Shown here piece by piece: positions 1 to 5,290 of a stretch of 5,290 bases of DNA. Made by a program: the position numbers and the translations under genes. Source of the stretch: Nitrospirae bacterium GWC2_42_7 (GTDB lineage: Bacteria; Nitrospirota; Thermodesulfovibrionia; Thermodesulfovibrionales; UBA6898). How positions within the stretch are numbered: position 1 is the stretch's first letter; each line of letters starts with the position of its first letter. The notes under the pieces are model-generated. The model saw only the letters and a list, made by a program, of their open reading frames with translations. It ran no database searches and had not been told where the DNA came from. The DNA is taken from the NCBI GenBank assembly GCA_001803645.1, contig MHDW01000116.1, forward strand, positions 2,775 to 8,064, written 5' to 3'.

Positions 1-686
1 ATCAGTTCCGAAAGATATTCCGCGTTTAGAGGATCAAGTCCTCTGAGTATCTGATATTCTTTCAGTGCTGATTTTATGTCTCCTGAATTAACATACAGAA
101 GTCCGAGTGCCGCATGCGCTTCCTCCATCTCGAAATTTGCTTTAACAGCTTTCTTGTGGTTGTTAATGGCTTCATCGTATCTGCCCATCTCGCCATATGC
201 CAAGCCAATGCCATAGTAGGCTTCAGCATATCCGGGATGAAGTTTTACAGCTTGAGAGAATGTGTCGACAGCCTCCTGATATTTTCCCGTAAATATATAT
301 ACGATCCCCAGGCTGTAAAAAAATACCGGGATATCCTGTTTTAACCTGATCGCCTGCTTATAGGAATCGACGGCATTACCGTACATTCTTGATTTTTCGT
401 ATGCATTGCCGAGGAGATAATATGCAAAGGGATTTTCCGGCACGATCTCAATAGACCGCTTGAAAGACCCGACTGCTTTTTCGTATTTTTCATTCTCAAA
501 ATATTCTGTCCCATCCTTAAGGTATTCTAGCGCCTTTTCTTCCTTTTCACGTAATGACATACTGGACGGATCTGTAGCGCATGAAGACAGAAGAATAAGG
601 GCGGAAATACCGGTTATGAAAAATAGGAATAAACTTATCTTGCTGTTATTCAGAAAGCGGTGAAAAGACAGAAATAATGTTCTCAA
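1..686 (-). CDS. TPR-repeat lipoprotein, 3' end cut off by the window
   Basis: Read on the minus strand from 686, the frame stays open to the window edge (228 codons visible, no stop). From the proposed TTG start, residues 16-35 form a hydrophobic stretch (KISLFLFFITG, then ALILLSS) ending in the lipobox LLSSC, with Cys36 as the predicted lipidated residue. The protein is therefore probably exported and membrane-anchored. Residues about 52-221 are five consecutive 34-residue TPR units with the usual G-Y-A-P pattern, for example GKYQEAVDTFSQAVKLHPG and GRYDEAINNHKKAVKAN. TPRs are protein-protein interaction scaffolds, so the partner and process cannot be told from sequence. The TTG start overlaps the TGA stop of the upstream DUF4912 gene by 4 nt (TTGA), suggesting translational coupling; no good Shine-Dalgarno is visible. 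A CTG start at 653 would also leave a normal-length signal peptide (25 residues through the Cys). The ATG at 557 would remove the signal peptide, so it is disfavoured. The TPR lipoprotein assignment is firm; the exact start is not. Confidence 0.85.
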   Translation of the reverse strand, partial: MRTLFLSFHRFLNNSKISLFLFFITGISALILLSSCATDPSSMSLREKEEKALEYLKDGTEYFENEKYEKAVGSFKRSIEIVPENPFAYYLLGNAYEKSRMYGNAVDSYKQAIRLKQDIPVFFYSLGIVYIFTGKYQEAVDTFSQAVKLHPGYAEAYYGIGLAYGEMGRYDEAINNHKKAVKANFEMEEAHAALGLLYVNSGDIKSALKEYQILRGLDPLNAEYLSEL

Positions 687-1876
687 TAGCCAACAGGGAC
701 CCCGGCTTCATATAATTTCAGCACGATACCCAGCTCGTCAAAAGTCATTAAGGAAGGGATGGTGACTATGTTTGATCTGATAATAGAATTGAACCTGCCG
801 TCATGCTGCAGGAAGCCAATTTCCATAACTACGTCGCACCCCTGCATGTTTATCTCAAAGAACCCGCTGCCTGACCGGTTGTTTATATTAATGTCAAAAA
901 ATTTGTTGAAATTATTGCCGTCAAAGATGATCCCTGTAATATCATAAGCCCGGATATTCAGAGTGCCTTTGGCTTTAAGAAAAGCTTCTCCAGTAATTTC
1001 CCAATTAACAAAAGTATATTTAGGGTCTATCGGCATGATAAAAAAATCGTTTTCTCCGTATTCAGCTTTGAGGCCGGTGGACAGAACCTCCTGAATAATA
1101 TCTTCGACCTGTTCTTTTTGAGGCAGGAATATTTTAAGGTTTGTCTTTTCCGGTTTTATTGATCTTTCTTTGAGTTGTTGCTTAATAGTTATTTCAATCG
1201 CGGATAATTTTTTTGCAGGAATCGCAATTTGTTTTACGGGTTTTATTGCAAGAGAGGGTTCTATTTTCTTCCTTTCAACTGTTCTTGTTTCTCGAACTGT
1301 CCTGGTTTTAGCAGTGGTCTTTATTATTCCTGCTGTCTTCTTTTTAGGAACAGGCTTGGATGCTGCTTTCGGGACTGTTTTAGCTTTACTCCTGGCCTTA
1401 GTCTTAACCTTAGCCTTGACCTTGGCTTCAACCGCATCTTTTATTTTCTTTGGAGCAGTTCTTCCAGGTTTCTTTGTAACCGTTTTCTTTAAAGGCTTTT
1501 TGGATAAAGTCTTGGGTGTCGCAGTCTTTGTCTTTTTTGCAGCAGTCTTCTTTGGTTTTTTAAGTGTTTCTTTTATTTTTATTGGAGCGGTTCTTACAGG
1601 TTTCTTCGTAACTGTTTTCTTTAAAGGTTTTTTGGATAAAGTCTTGGGTGTCGCCGCTTTTGTCTTTTTCACCGGCTTCTTTTTTAAGGAAACTTTCTTT
1701 GCTTCCTTTGGCAAGGGTTTTACCTTTGCAATGGTTTTTTTCTTTGTAGTTACGGCCTTGGTGACCTTTTTGGTTTTAACAGCTGCAGCCTTCTTTGGTT
1801 TTTTTGCAGATATTTTTTCTGCTTTTTTTGCCTTAACTGCTTTTTTTGTTTTTGTCTTTGATTTATTTGTTTTCAT
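683..1876 (-). CDS. DUF4912 domain protein with long lysine-rich histone-H1-like N-terminal tail
   Basis: 397 aa in two parts. Residues 1-190 are extremely basic and low in complexity (about 70 Lys, only about five acidic residues; K, A, T, P, V dominate), resembling histone H1 or AlgP-type tails and probably disordered. Residues about 200-260 link to the C-terminal DUF4912 domain (about 268-397). It is recognised from FFIMPIDPKYTFVNWEI (family pattern: hydrophobic-D-P then YWEI), then IRAYDITG, then FFEINMQGCDVVMEIGF with the final HDGRFNSIIRSNIVTIPS. DUF4912 has no established biochemical function that I know of; the pattern of short strands suggests a beta-sandwich (inference). There is no signal peptide, so it is probably cytoplasmic. 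The ATG start is supported by AAGGGAG five bases upstream. It lies 58 nt after polA, with no convincing promoter of its own in that gap, and overlaps the TPR lipoprotein gene by 4 nt. The tail could bind DNA, RNA or another polyanion; a nucleoid-associated role is a guess. Confidence 0.88.
   Translation of the reverse strand: MKTNKSKTKTKKAVKAKKAEKISAKKPKKAAAVKTKKVTKAVTTKKKTIAKVKPLPKEAKKVSLKKKPVKKTKAATPKTLSKKPLKKTVTKKPVRTAPIKIKETLKKPKKTAAKKTKTATPKTLSKKPLKKTVTKKPGRTAPKKIKDAVEAKVKAKVKTKARSKAKTVPKAASKPVPKKKTAGIIKTTAKTRTVRETRTVERKKIEPSLAIKPVKQIAIPAKKLSAIEITIKQQLKERSIKPEKTNLKIFLPQKEQVEDIIQEVLSTGLKAEYGENDFFIMPIDPKYTFVNWEITGEAFLKAKGTLNIRAYDITGIIFDGNNFNKFFDININNRSGSGFFEINMQGCDVVMEIGFLQHDGRFNSIIRSNIVTIPSLMTFDELGIVLKLYEAGVPVGY
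1433..1669 (-). repeat. Two degenerate 105-bp coding repeats, 132-bp period, in the Lys-rich tail
   Basis: Residues 70-104 and 114-148 of the DUF4912 protein are near copies. Both contain ATPKTLSKKPLKKTVTKKP followed by RTAP and KIK, with only a few substitutions (V/G, I/K, A/T). The nucleotide copies lie at about 1565-1669 and 1433-1537, exactly 132 bp apart, and share long identical runs around GGATAAAGTCTTGGGTGTCG. The copies also differ at silent positions, so the duplication is not brand new. The repeat is in frame and extends the basic tail. Neighbouring sequence is also K/A/T-rich, so further, more decayed units may exist. Confidence 0.85.
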
Positions 1877-1881
1877 TCCGG

Positions 1882-1888
1882 CTCCCTT
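1882..1888 (-). promoter_or_regulatory. Shine-Dalgarno of the DUF4912 gene
   Basis: AAGGGAG on the minus strand ends five bases before the ATG at 1876. It is a clear ribosome binding site and fixes that start. The rest of the 58-nt gap to polA is A/T-rich and shows no well-spaced promoter hexamer pair and no terminator, consistent with read-through from polA. Confidence 0.75.
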
Positions 1889-1934
1889 GAGCTATATTCT
1901 ATCAAATTTATAAAGATGTTTATACAATTTTCTT

Positions 1935-4583
1935 TTAATGGGCTTCAGCCCAGTTATTTCCGTGCCCTATCTCGACCTTAAGCGGGACAGACAACTTTAT
2001 TGCGCCTTCCATCTCTTCTCTAACAAGCTCTCTTACTTTATCAAGCTCCTTATCCGGCAGTTCAAAGAGAAGTTCATCGTGCACCTGCAGGATCATCTTT
2101 GCATTTATTGACTCTGTCCTGAATCTCCTGTGTATGTTTATCATGGCAAGTTTGATGATATCTGCTGCTGTGCCCTGTATTGGAGAATTTACAGCAAGTC
2201 TTTCTCCCTGTTGTCTTATGTTCCTGTTTTTATTCTGCAGTTCAGGAACCGGCCTTTTTCTTTTGAAAAGGGTCAAAACATAGCCTATCTTTTCAGCCTC
2301 GGAAATAGATCTATCTATATATTCCCGGACACCCTGATGCCTGTCAAAATATTGTTTTATGTATTTTTCTGCTTCTTTTCTCTCTATATCCAGTGCCTCG
2401 GAAAGCCCGTAAGCTGAAATGCCGTAAATAACTCCGAAATTGACTGTTTTTGCAATGCGCCTCATTTCAGTTGTTACTTTATCAAGGGGAACACTGTAAA
2501 GTTCTGCTGCTGTTCTTGTGTGTATATCAAGGCCGTCCCTGAAAGCATCTGCAAGACCTTTGTCTTGGCTCAGATGTGCAAGGATTCTAAGCTCAACCTG
2601 TGAATAGTCTGCAGATAGCAGAAGGTTTCCTTCTTCTGCAATAAAAGCTTCCCGGATCCGCTTTCCCCAGTCTCCCCTTATCGGGATGTTCTGAAGATTA
2701 GGCTCGCTGCTGCTCAGCCTGCCGGTTGCGGTTACGGTCTGGTTGAATGAGGTATGTATCCTTCCGGTCCTCTGGTTTATGAGTCCTGGTAAAACATCAA
2801 GGTATGTTGACTTTAGTTTTGTGAGGCTTCTGTAATTGAGCACTTCCTTTGGCAGTTCATGGGTTTTGGAGAGTTCTTCCAGCACTTCCATTCCTGTGGA
2901 AAAGCCTGTCTTTGTCTTTTTTGATGGACTGAGTCCAAGACGCTGGAATAATATCATGCTTAATTGTTTAGGAGAATTAATATTGAATTCTTCTCCTGCG
3001 AGGAAGAAAACCCTTTTTTGTATGCTGTCTATCTCTGCTGCCATTTTGCAGGAAAAGTCATTAAGTATTTCAGGATTGATCTTGATTCCGTTCTTTTCGA
3101 CGCTTATCAGCACTTCAATGAGCGGCATCTCAATATCAAAGTAAATATTTTCGAGCCCATTTTCTTCAAGCTTGCGAAACAGTATCTCTTTTAATTCAAA
3201 ACTGAGTGCAGCGTCTTCTGCTGCATAGGGAGTTGCCTCTTCGATCGTAACTTCTGCGAAGGACGACCTTTTCTTTAAGACTTCAGCAAAAGATCTTTTT
3301 CTCTTAGACAGGTACTCAAAGGCGACTTCATCAAGGCTGTGATTGGGCTTGTTCGGATTCAGCAGATAGGCTGCTATCATTGTGTCGAACAGTTTTCCCC
3401 TGACTTTAATATGGTTTTGCCCCAGAAGCATCAGATCATATTTAAGATTATGTCCGATCTTTGGTATGGTTTCGTTCACAAGCACAGGGCCGAGTATATT
3501 TGAAATATCTGATAGTGCTGTCTGCTCAGCAGGCGGCACTATTAATGGTGAATGCGCAACAGGGATGTAGAAGGCCTTTTCTTTTTCGACACATAAGGAC
3601 AGTCCGACAAGAGTGTCAGCAAGCGGGTCCTTGCCTGTTGCCTCTGTGTCGATCGCGATGCAGTCTTTGATCTCGGAAACAACCTCTCTAAGGCGGCTTG
3701 CGGCATTTATTGTCTCATACCTGCGTTCTGTATTCCCGACTGATGGCAATAGCTTCATCATAGTTGTAAATTCAAATTCTTTGAATAGTGTTAAAAGAGA
3801 AAGCCAGTTCGGTTCTTTCATTCCGAATTCGTTCAGATCAATATCAAAAGGCACAGCAGTATCAATTGTCGCAAGCTGCTGACTCAATAGGGCAATGTCT
3901 TTATTTTCTTTTACCATTGCCCTAAGTTTATCTTTCTTTATCTTATCTGCATGCAGAAAAATATCTTCGAGACTGCTGAATTCTGAAAGAAGTTCTTTAG
4001 CGGTCTTTTCACCAATGCCCTTAATGCCGGGTATATTATCAGATGCATCGCCTGTAAGGGCCATGAACTCAGTCACTCTTTCAGGTCCGACGCCGAATTT
4101 TTCTTTTACATACTCTTCATCCAGGATCCTGTCTTTTCCGGGGTCGTATATCTTTACATTTTTATCCACAAGCTGAAGCATATCCTTGTCAGATGTGACG
4201 ATAAACACATTATCTCCGACTGACGAGGCTTTTTTTGCGATGGTGCCGATCAGATCATCTGCCTCATATCCCGGAATCTCAAATATTTTTATATTTAAGG
4301 CAGAGATCATTTCCCTTATATAGGGGAGCTGCTGTACCAGTTCTTGCGGAGTTTCAGGCCTGTGCGCCTTGTATTCTTTGAACAGCTTGTGTCTTTCGGT
4401 TATGGCAGGGGTATCAAAGGAAACCACAAGACTTTCAGGCTTTTTCTCCCTGATTATCTTAAGAAGCATATTAGTAAAGCCGTAGATAGCGTTTGTTGGA
4501 AAACCTTTTGAGTTAGTCAGTCCTCTGATAGCGTAAAAAGCCCTGTAGACATAAGAGTTGCCATCGATAAGGTAGAGATCCAT
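1935..4583 (-). CDS. polA: DNA polymerase I (5' nuclease, 3'-5' exonuclease and polymerase)
   Basis: 882 aa, full length for the family; it fills gaps and removes primers in replication and repair. 5' nuclease domain (1-290): LIDGNSYVYRAFYAI with D7, GYEADD (D109, D110), TSDKD (D132, D134), GDASDN (D179, D182), then the helix-hairpin-helix GIKGIGEKTA. Proofreading domain (about 300-480): Exo I D312-T-E314, Exo II N379-LKY-D383, Exo III Y453-AAE-D457, all intact, unlike Taq-type enzymes that lost this activity. Polymerase domain (about 485-882): TATGRLSS at 618, motif A DYSQVELR from catalytic D659, O-helix R708/K712/F716/Y720 (RRIAKTVNFGVIYG, from R708), motif C VHDE with D836, and the usual C-terminal W-x-x-A-H. 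Phe716 is the position that is Phe in E. coli PolA (F762) and governs ddNTP discrimination. The start is firm because family members begin just before LIDGxSYxYRAFYA. There is no Shine-Dalgarno before the ATG, and a promoter ends 6 nt upstream (see that entry). Confidence 0.98.
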   Translation of the reverse strand: MDLYLIDGNSYVYRAFYAIRGLTNSKGFPTNAIYGFTNMLLKIIREKKPESLVVSFDTPAITERHKLFKEYKAHRPETPQELVQQLPYIREMISALNIKIFEIPGYEADDLIGTIAKKASSVGDNVFIVTSDKDMLQLVDKNVKIYDPGKDRILDEEYVKEKFGVGPERVTEFMALTGDASDNIPGIKGIGEKTAKELLSEFSSLEDIFLHADKIKKDKLRAMVKENKDIALLSQQLATIDTAVPFDIDLNEFGMKEPNWLSLLTLFKEFEFTTMMKLLPSVGNTERRYETINAASRLREVVSEIKDCIAIDTEATGKDPLADTLVGLSLCVEKEKAFYIPVAHSPLIVPPAEQTALSDISNILGPVLVNETIPKIGHNLKYDLMLLGQNHIKVRGKLFDTMIAAYLLNPNKPNHSLDEVAFEYLSKRKRSFAEVLKKRSSFAEVTIEEATPYAAEDAALSFELKEILFRKLEENGLENIYFDIEMPLIEVLISVEKNGIKINPEILNDFSCKMAAEIDSIQKRVFFLAGEEFNINSPKQLSMILFQRLGLSPSKKTKTGFSTGMEVLEELSKTHELPKEVLNYRSLTKLKSTYLDVLPGLINQRTGRIHTSFNQTVTATGRLSSSEPNLQNIPIRGDWGKRIREAFIAEEGNLLLSADYSQVELRILAHLSQDKGLADAFRDGLDIHTRTAAELYSVPLDKVTTEMRRIAKTVNFGVIYGISAYGLSEALDIERKEAEKYIKQYFDRHQGVREYIDRSISEAEKIGYVLTLFKRKRPVPELQNKNRNIRQQGERLAVNSPIQGTAADIIKLAMINIHRRFRTESINAKMILQVHDELLFELPDKELDKVRELVREEMEGAIKLSVPLKVEIGHGNNWAEAH

Positions 4584-4589
4584 GCGGAG

Positions 4590-4619
4590 ATTATACAGTT
4601 AATAATAGAGGCATGTAAA
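4590..4619 (-). promoter_or_regulatory. Sigma-70 promoter of polA, predicted to give a leaderless mRNA
   Basis: On the minus strand, TTTACA (4619-4614; 5 of 6 to TTGACA) is followed by an 18-bp spacer and a perfect TATAAT (4595-4590). Six bases (CTCCGC) separate the -10 box from the polA ATG. The usual start point, seven bases past the last -10 base, is position 4583, the A of the ATG. The absence of a Shine-Dalgarno fits leaderless initiation. The match is by eye and transcription is untested. Confidence 0.65.
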
Positions 4620-4642
4620 ATACTGATAAACTTATAGGCATG

Positions 4643-4676
4643 AAAAACAAACTTGTCACTCCGGCTTGTCCGGAGT
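4643..4676 (-). terminator. Possible terminator of the RRM-rpsU operon, distal candidate
   Basis: On the minus strand the same GC-rich 7-bp hairpin is followed, after GACAAG, by TTTGTTTTT. The U-rich run starts six bases past the stem, further than is ideal, so the call is tentative. It lies upstream of the polA promoter and would insulate polA from rpsU transcription. Confidence 0.35.
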
Positions 4677-4683
4677 CATTTTT
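4658..4683 (+). terminator. Possible Rho-independent terminator for plus-strand (antisense) transcription
   Basis: The hairpin ACTCCGG-CTTGT-CCGGAGT is followed on the plus strand by CATTTTT, a textbook spacing and U-tract. No plus-strand gene precedes it in the window, so if active it would stop transcription running antisense to polA before it reaches rpsU. It may equally be a by-product of the repeat element. Confidence 0.35.
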
Positions 4684-4709
4684 CAGAAGGATTCCCGACA
4701 AGCGGGAAT
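4658..4709. repeat. REP/MITE-like pair of palindromes, inverted relative to each other
   Basis: Two perfect hairpins: ACTCCGG-CTTGT-CCGGAGT (4658-4676) and ATTCCCG-ACAAG-CGGGAAT (4691-4709), each a 7-bp stem with a 5-nt loop, separated by 14 bp. The loops are complementary, and the second palindrome reverse-complemented matches the first at 15 of 19 positions. The four differences fall in two stem pairs (T-A against C-G, and C-G against G-C), so pairing is kept by compensatory changes. This is the layout of BIME/REP-type extragenic repeats. From memory, similar ACAAG/CTTGT-loop palindromes are dispersed in some environmental bacterial genomes; copy number here cannot be judged from one window. 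Confidence 0.75.
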
Positions 4710-4751
4710 TACCCCTTATATGTGAACTCCTTAATAATAGATGAGGAATGC

Positions 4752-4779
4752 AGAAGAAAATGCAGCAGGGACTGCTTCA
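4752..4779 (-). terminator. Possible terminator just after rpsU, proximal candidate
   Basis: On the minus strand, about 37 nt past the rpsU stop, TG-A-AGCAG-TCC-CTGCT-G-CA folds into a 7-bp stem with one A-G mismatch and a 3-nt loop, followed directly by TTTTCTTCT. The stem is short, but the U-rich run is placed correctly. Confidence 0.4.
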
Positions 4780-4816
4780 AAAATTCAGACTACAAAAACT
4801 TCTTTTGTGACACTGC

Positions 4817-5014
4817 TTATTGAATCGGTTTTTTGAATCTTGTGGCCTTGATCTTTTTCTTCAGGGCCTCTCTTTGTTTCCGTTTCTTTTTGTCAGAGGG
4901 TTTTTCATAGAAGCTTCTCTTTTTGATCTCGCTGAAAAGCCCCTCTTTTTGCAGTTGACGCTTGAAGGTTTTAAGTGCCTTTTCTATGTCATTTCCATAA
5001 ACTTTTATATCCAA
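4817..5014 (-). CDS. rpsU: 30S ribosomal protein S21 (bS21)
   Basis: 65 aa, matching bS21 throughout: the N-terminal MDIKVYGNDIEKALKTFKR corresponds to the IKVREN...ALRRFKR region of E. coli S21, then GLFSEIKKRSFYEKPSDKKK (family signature ... EVRRREFYEKP) and a very basic C-terminal tail ending FKKPIQ. It is slightly shorter than the 71-residue E. coli protein. bS21 binds the 30S platform near the 3' end of 16S rRNA and affects mRNA selection at initiation. The start codon is TTG, supported by GGAG nine bases upstream and by the family N-terminus; no in-frame ATG is available nearby. The gene begins 5 nt after the RRM gene stop, with its Shine-Dalgarno inside that gene, so translation is probably coupled. 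Confidence 0.95.
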   Translation of the reverse strand: MDIKVYGNDIEKALKTFKRQLQKEGLFSEIKKRSFYEKPSDKKKRKQREALKKKIKATRFKKPIQ

Positions 5015-5019
5015 AGTAT

Positions 5020-5290
5020 TTATCTCCGTCCTCTGTTCTGATTTCTGCCTTTGTCAAACCCGCCTCTTTCGCCTGATGGTTTAGGCCTTGCTTCAGCAAC
5101 AGAAAGATTCCTTTCCATGAAAGTTTTACCGTTAAGTGATGCTATAGCTTTCTGGGCATCTTCATCGGAAACCATCTCAACAAAGCCAAAACCTTTAGAC
5201 TGGCTTGTATAAGAATCAGTTACGATATTGATCGATTCGATCTCCCCAACAGATGAGAAGAGTTCCCTTAGAGAATCTTCGGTTGCCTTG
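5020..5290 (-). CDS. RRM-domain RNA-binding protein, 5' end outside the window
   Basis: 89 C-terminal residues are visible, ending at TAA (5022-5020). They show the second half of an RNA recognition motif: LRELFSSVGEIESINIVTD (helix 1 and strand 2), the RNP-1 octamer KGFGFVEM carrying the aromatic RNA-stacking residues, DEDAQKAIASLNGK (helix 2), and NLSVAEARPK (strand 4). A short Gly/Arg/Asn-rich tail ending GRNQNRGRR follows. The RNP-2 strand and the start codon lie beyond 5290. This is the layout of small bacterial single-RRM proteins (cyanobacterial Rbp type), which bind RNA and are often cold-induced. The gene sits 5 nt upstream of rpsU, as in the cyanobacterial rbpA-rpsU cluster, supporting a role in translation or RNA handling. 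Family is certain; specific function and regulation are inferred. Confidence 0.95.
   Translation of the reverse strand, partial: KATEDSLRELFSSVGEIESINIVTDSYTSQSKGFGFVEMVSDEDAQKAIASLNGKTFMERNLSVAEARPKPSGERGGFDKGRNQNRGRR
5024..5027 (-). promoter_or_regulatory. Shine-Dalgarno of rpsU, inside the RRM gene end
   Basis: GGAG on the minus strand, nine bases before the TTG at 5014. It overlaps the last sense codons (Arg-Arg) of the RRM gene. It supports the TTG start and suggests that ribosomes finishing the RRM gene re-initiate on rpsU. Confidence 0.7.

Larger units (their letters stand above)
4599..4741. repeat. 11-bp direct repeat flanking the palindromic region
   Basis: TTAATAATAGA occurs exactly at 4599-4609 and again at 4731-4741, with 121 bp between the copies that include both palindromes. 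The left copy lies inside the polA promoter spacer, and the polA -35 box lies within the enclosed segment. It could be a target-site duplication from an insertion, but there are no clear terminal inverted repeats at the segment ends and the repeat is A/T-rich, so chance is possible. Confidence 0.4.

Noticed and set aside
1170..1913. Long plus-strand open frame encoding a Phe/Val/Leu-rich membrane-like protein
   Set aside because: It is the antisense of the lysine-rich tail: AAA/AAG codons read as TTT/CTT on the other strand, producing artificial hydrophobicity. The minus frame has a DUF4912 domain and a good Shine-Dalgarno.
1889..1934. Separate promoter for the DUF4912 gene in the polA-DUF4912 gap
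   Set aside because: A/T-rich stretches resemble -10 boxes (TATAAA, TAGAAT), but none has a recognisable -35 hexamer at 16-18 bp.
1938..1951. Hairpin TGGGC-TGAA-GCCCA at the end of polA as a terminator
   Set aside because: It encodes the conserved W-x-x-A-H C-terminus, and on the minus strand it is followed by an A-rich rather than U-rich run. It is more likely a coding coincidence.
3244..3291. SFAEV...SFAEV in PolA (431-445) as a recent tandem duplication
   Set aside because: The segment aligns with a normal two-part region before Exo III in other PolA proteins (E. coli has TFEEI...TFNQI there), and the codons of the two copies differ.
4658..4709. CRISPR-like repeats
   Set aside because: Only two palindromes, in inverted orientation with a 14-bp separation and no regular direct repeat-spacer pattern.
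4820..5041. Plus-strand open frame opposite rpsU
   Set aside because: Antisense shadow of a clear bS21 gene; its Phe/Leu-rich composition again mirrors Lys/Arg codons.

Overview
This is a bacterial chromosomal fragment of moderate-to-low GC (roughly 40-45% by eye). Every convincing gene lies on the minus strand, so the window reads right to left. The taxonomic signal is weak. A proofreading-competent PolA, a stand-alone RRM protein placed directly before rpsU, a DUF4912 protein with a lysine-rich tail, and an ACAAG/CTTGT-loop palindromic repeat together suggest an environmental Gram-negative of the Nitrospirota/Desulfobacterota type. That placement is inference and needs protein trees.

Right part (5290-4817): the 3' portion of a small RRM RNA-binding protein gene is followed after 5 nt by rpsU (ribosomal protein bS21), which starts at TTG and has its Shine-Dalgarno inside the last codons of the RRM gene. 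The two are clearly one translation-related operon. The same pairing is known from cyanobacteria (rbpA-rpsU), where it is cold-regulated.

Intergenic block (4816-4584, 233 bp): a weak terminator candidate after rpsU, then a pair of palindromes that are inverted copies of each other (4658-4709, REP/MITE-like). An 11-bp direct repeat (4599-4609 and 4731-4741) flanks this region. Next to polA is a strong-looking sigma-70 promoter whose predicted start point falls exactly on the polA ATG, which predicts a leaderless polA mRNA.

Centre (4583-1935): complete polA, 882 aa, with intact 5' nuclease, 3'-5' proofreading exonuclease and polymerase motifs.

Left part (1876-1): 58 nt after polA comes a 397-aa protein made of a roughly 190-residue lysine/alanine/threonine/proline-rich histone-H1-like tail and a C-terminal DUF4912 domain. 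It overlaps by 4 nt a TTG-started TPR lipoprotein gene that runs off the left edge. polA, the DUF4912 gene and the TPR gene look like one transcription unit. No new enzymatic system is evident. The most unusual items are the basic-tail DUF4912 protein behind polA, the predicted leaderless polA promoter, and the paired palindromic element.
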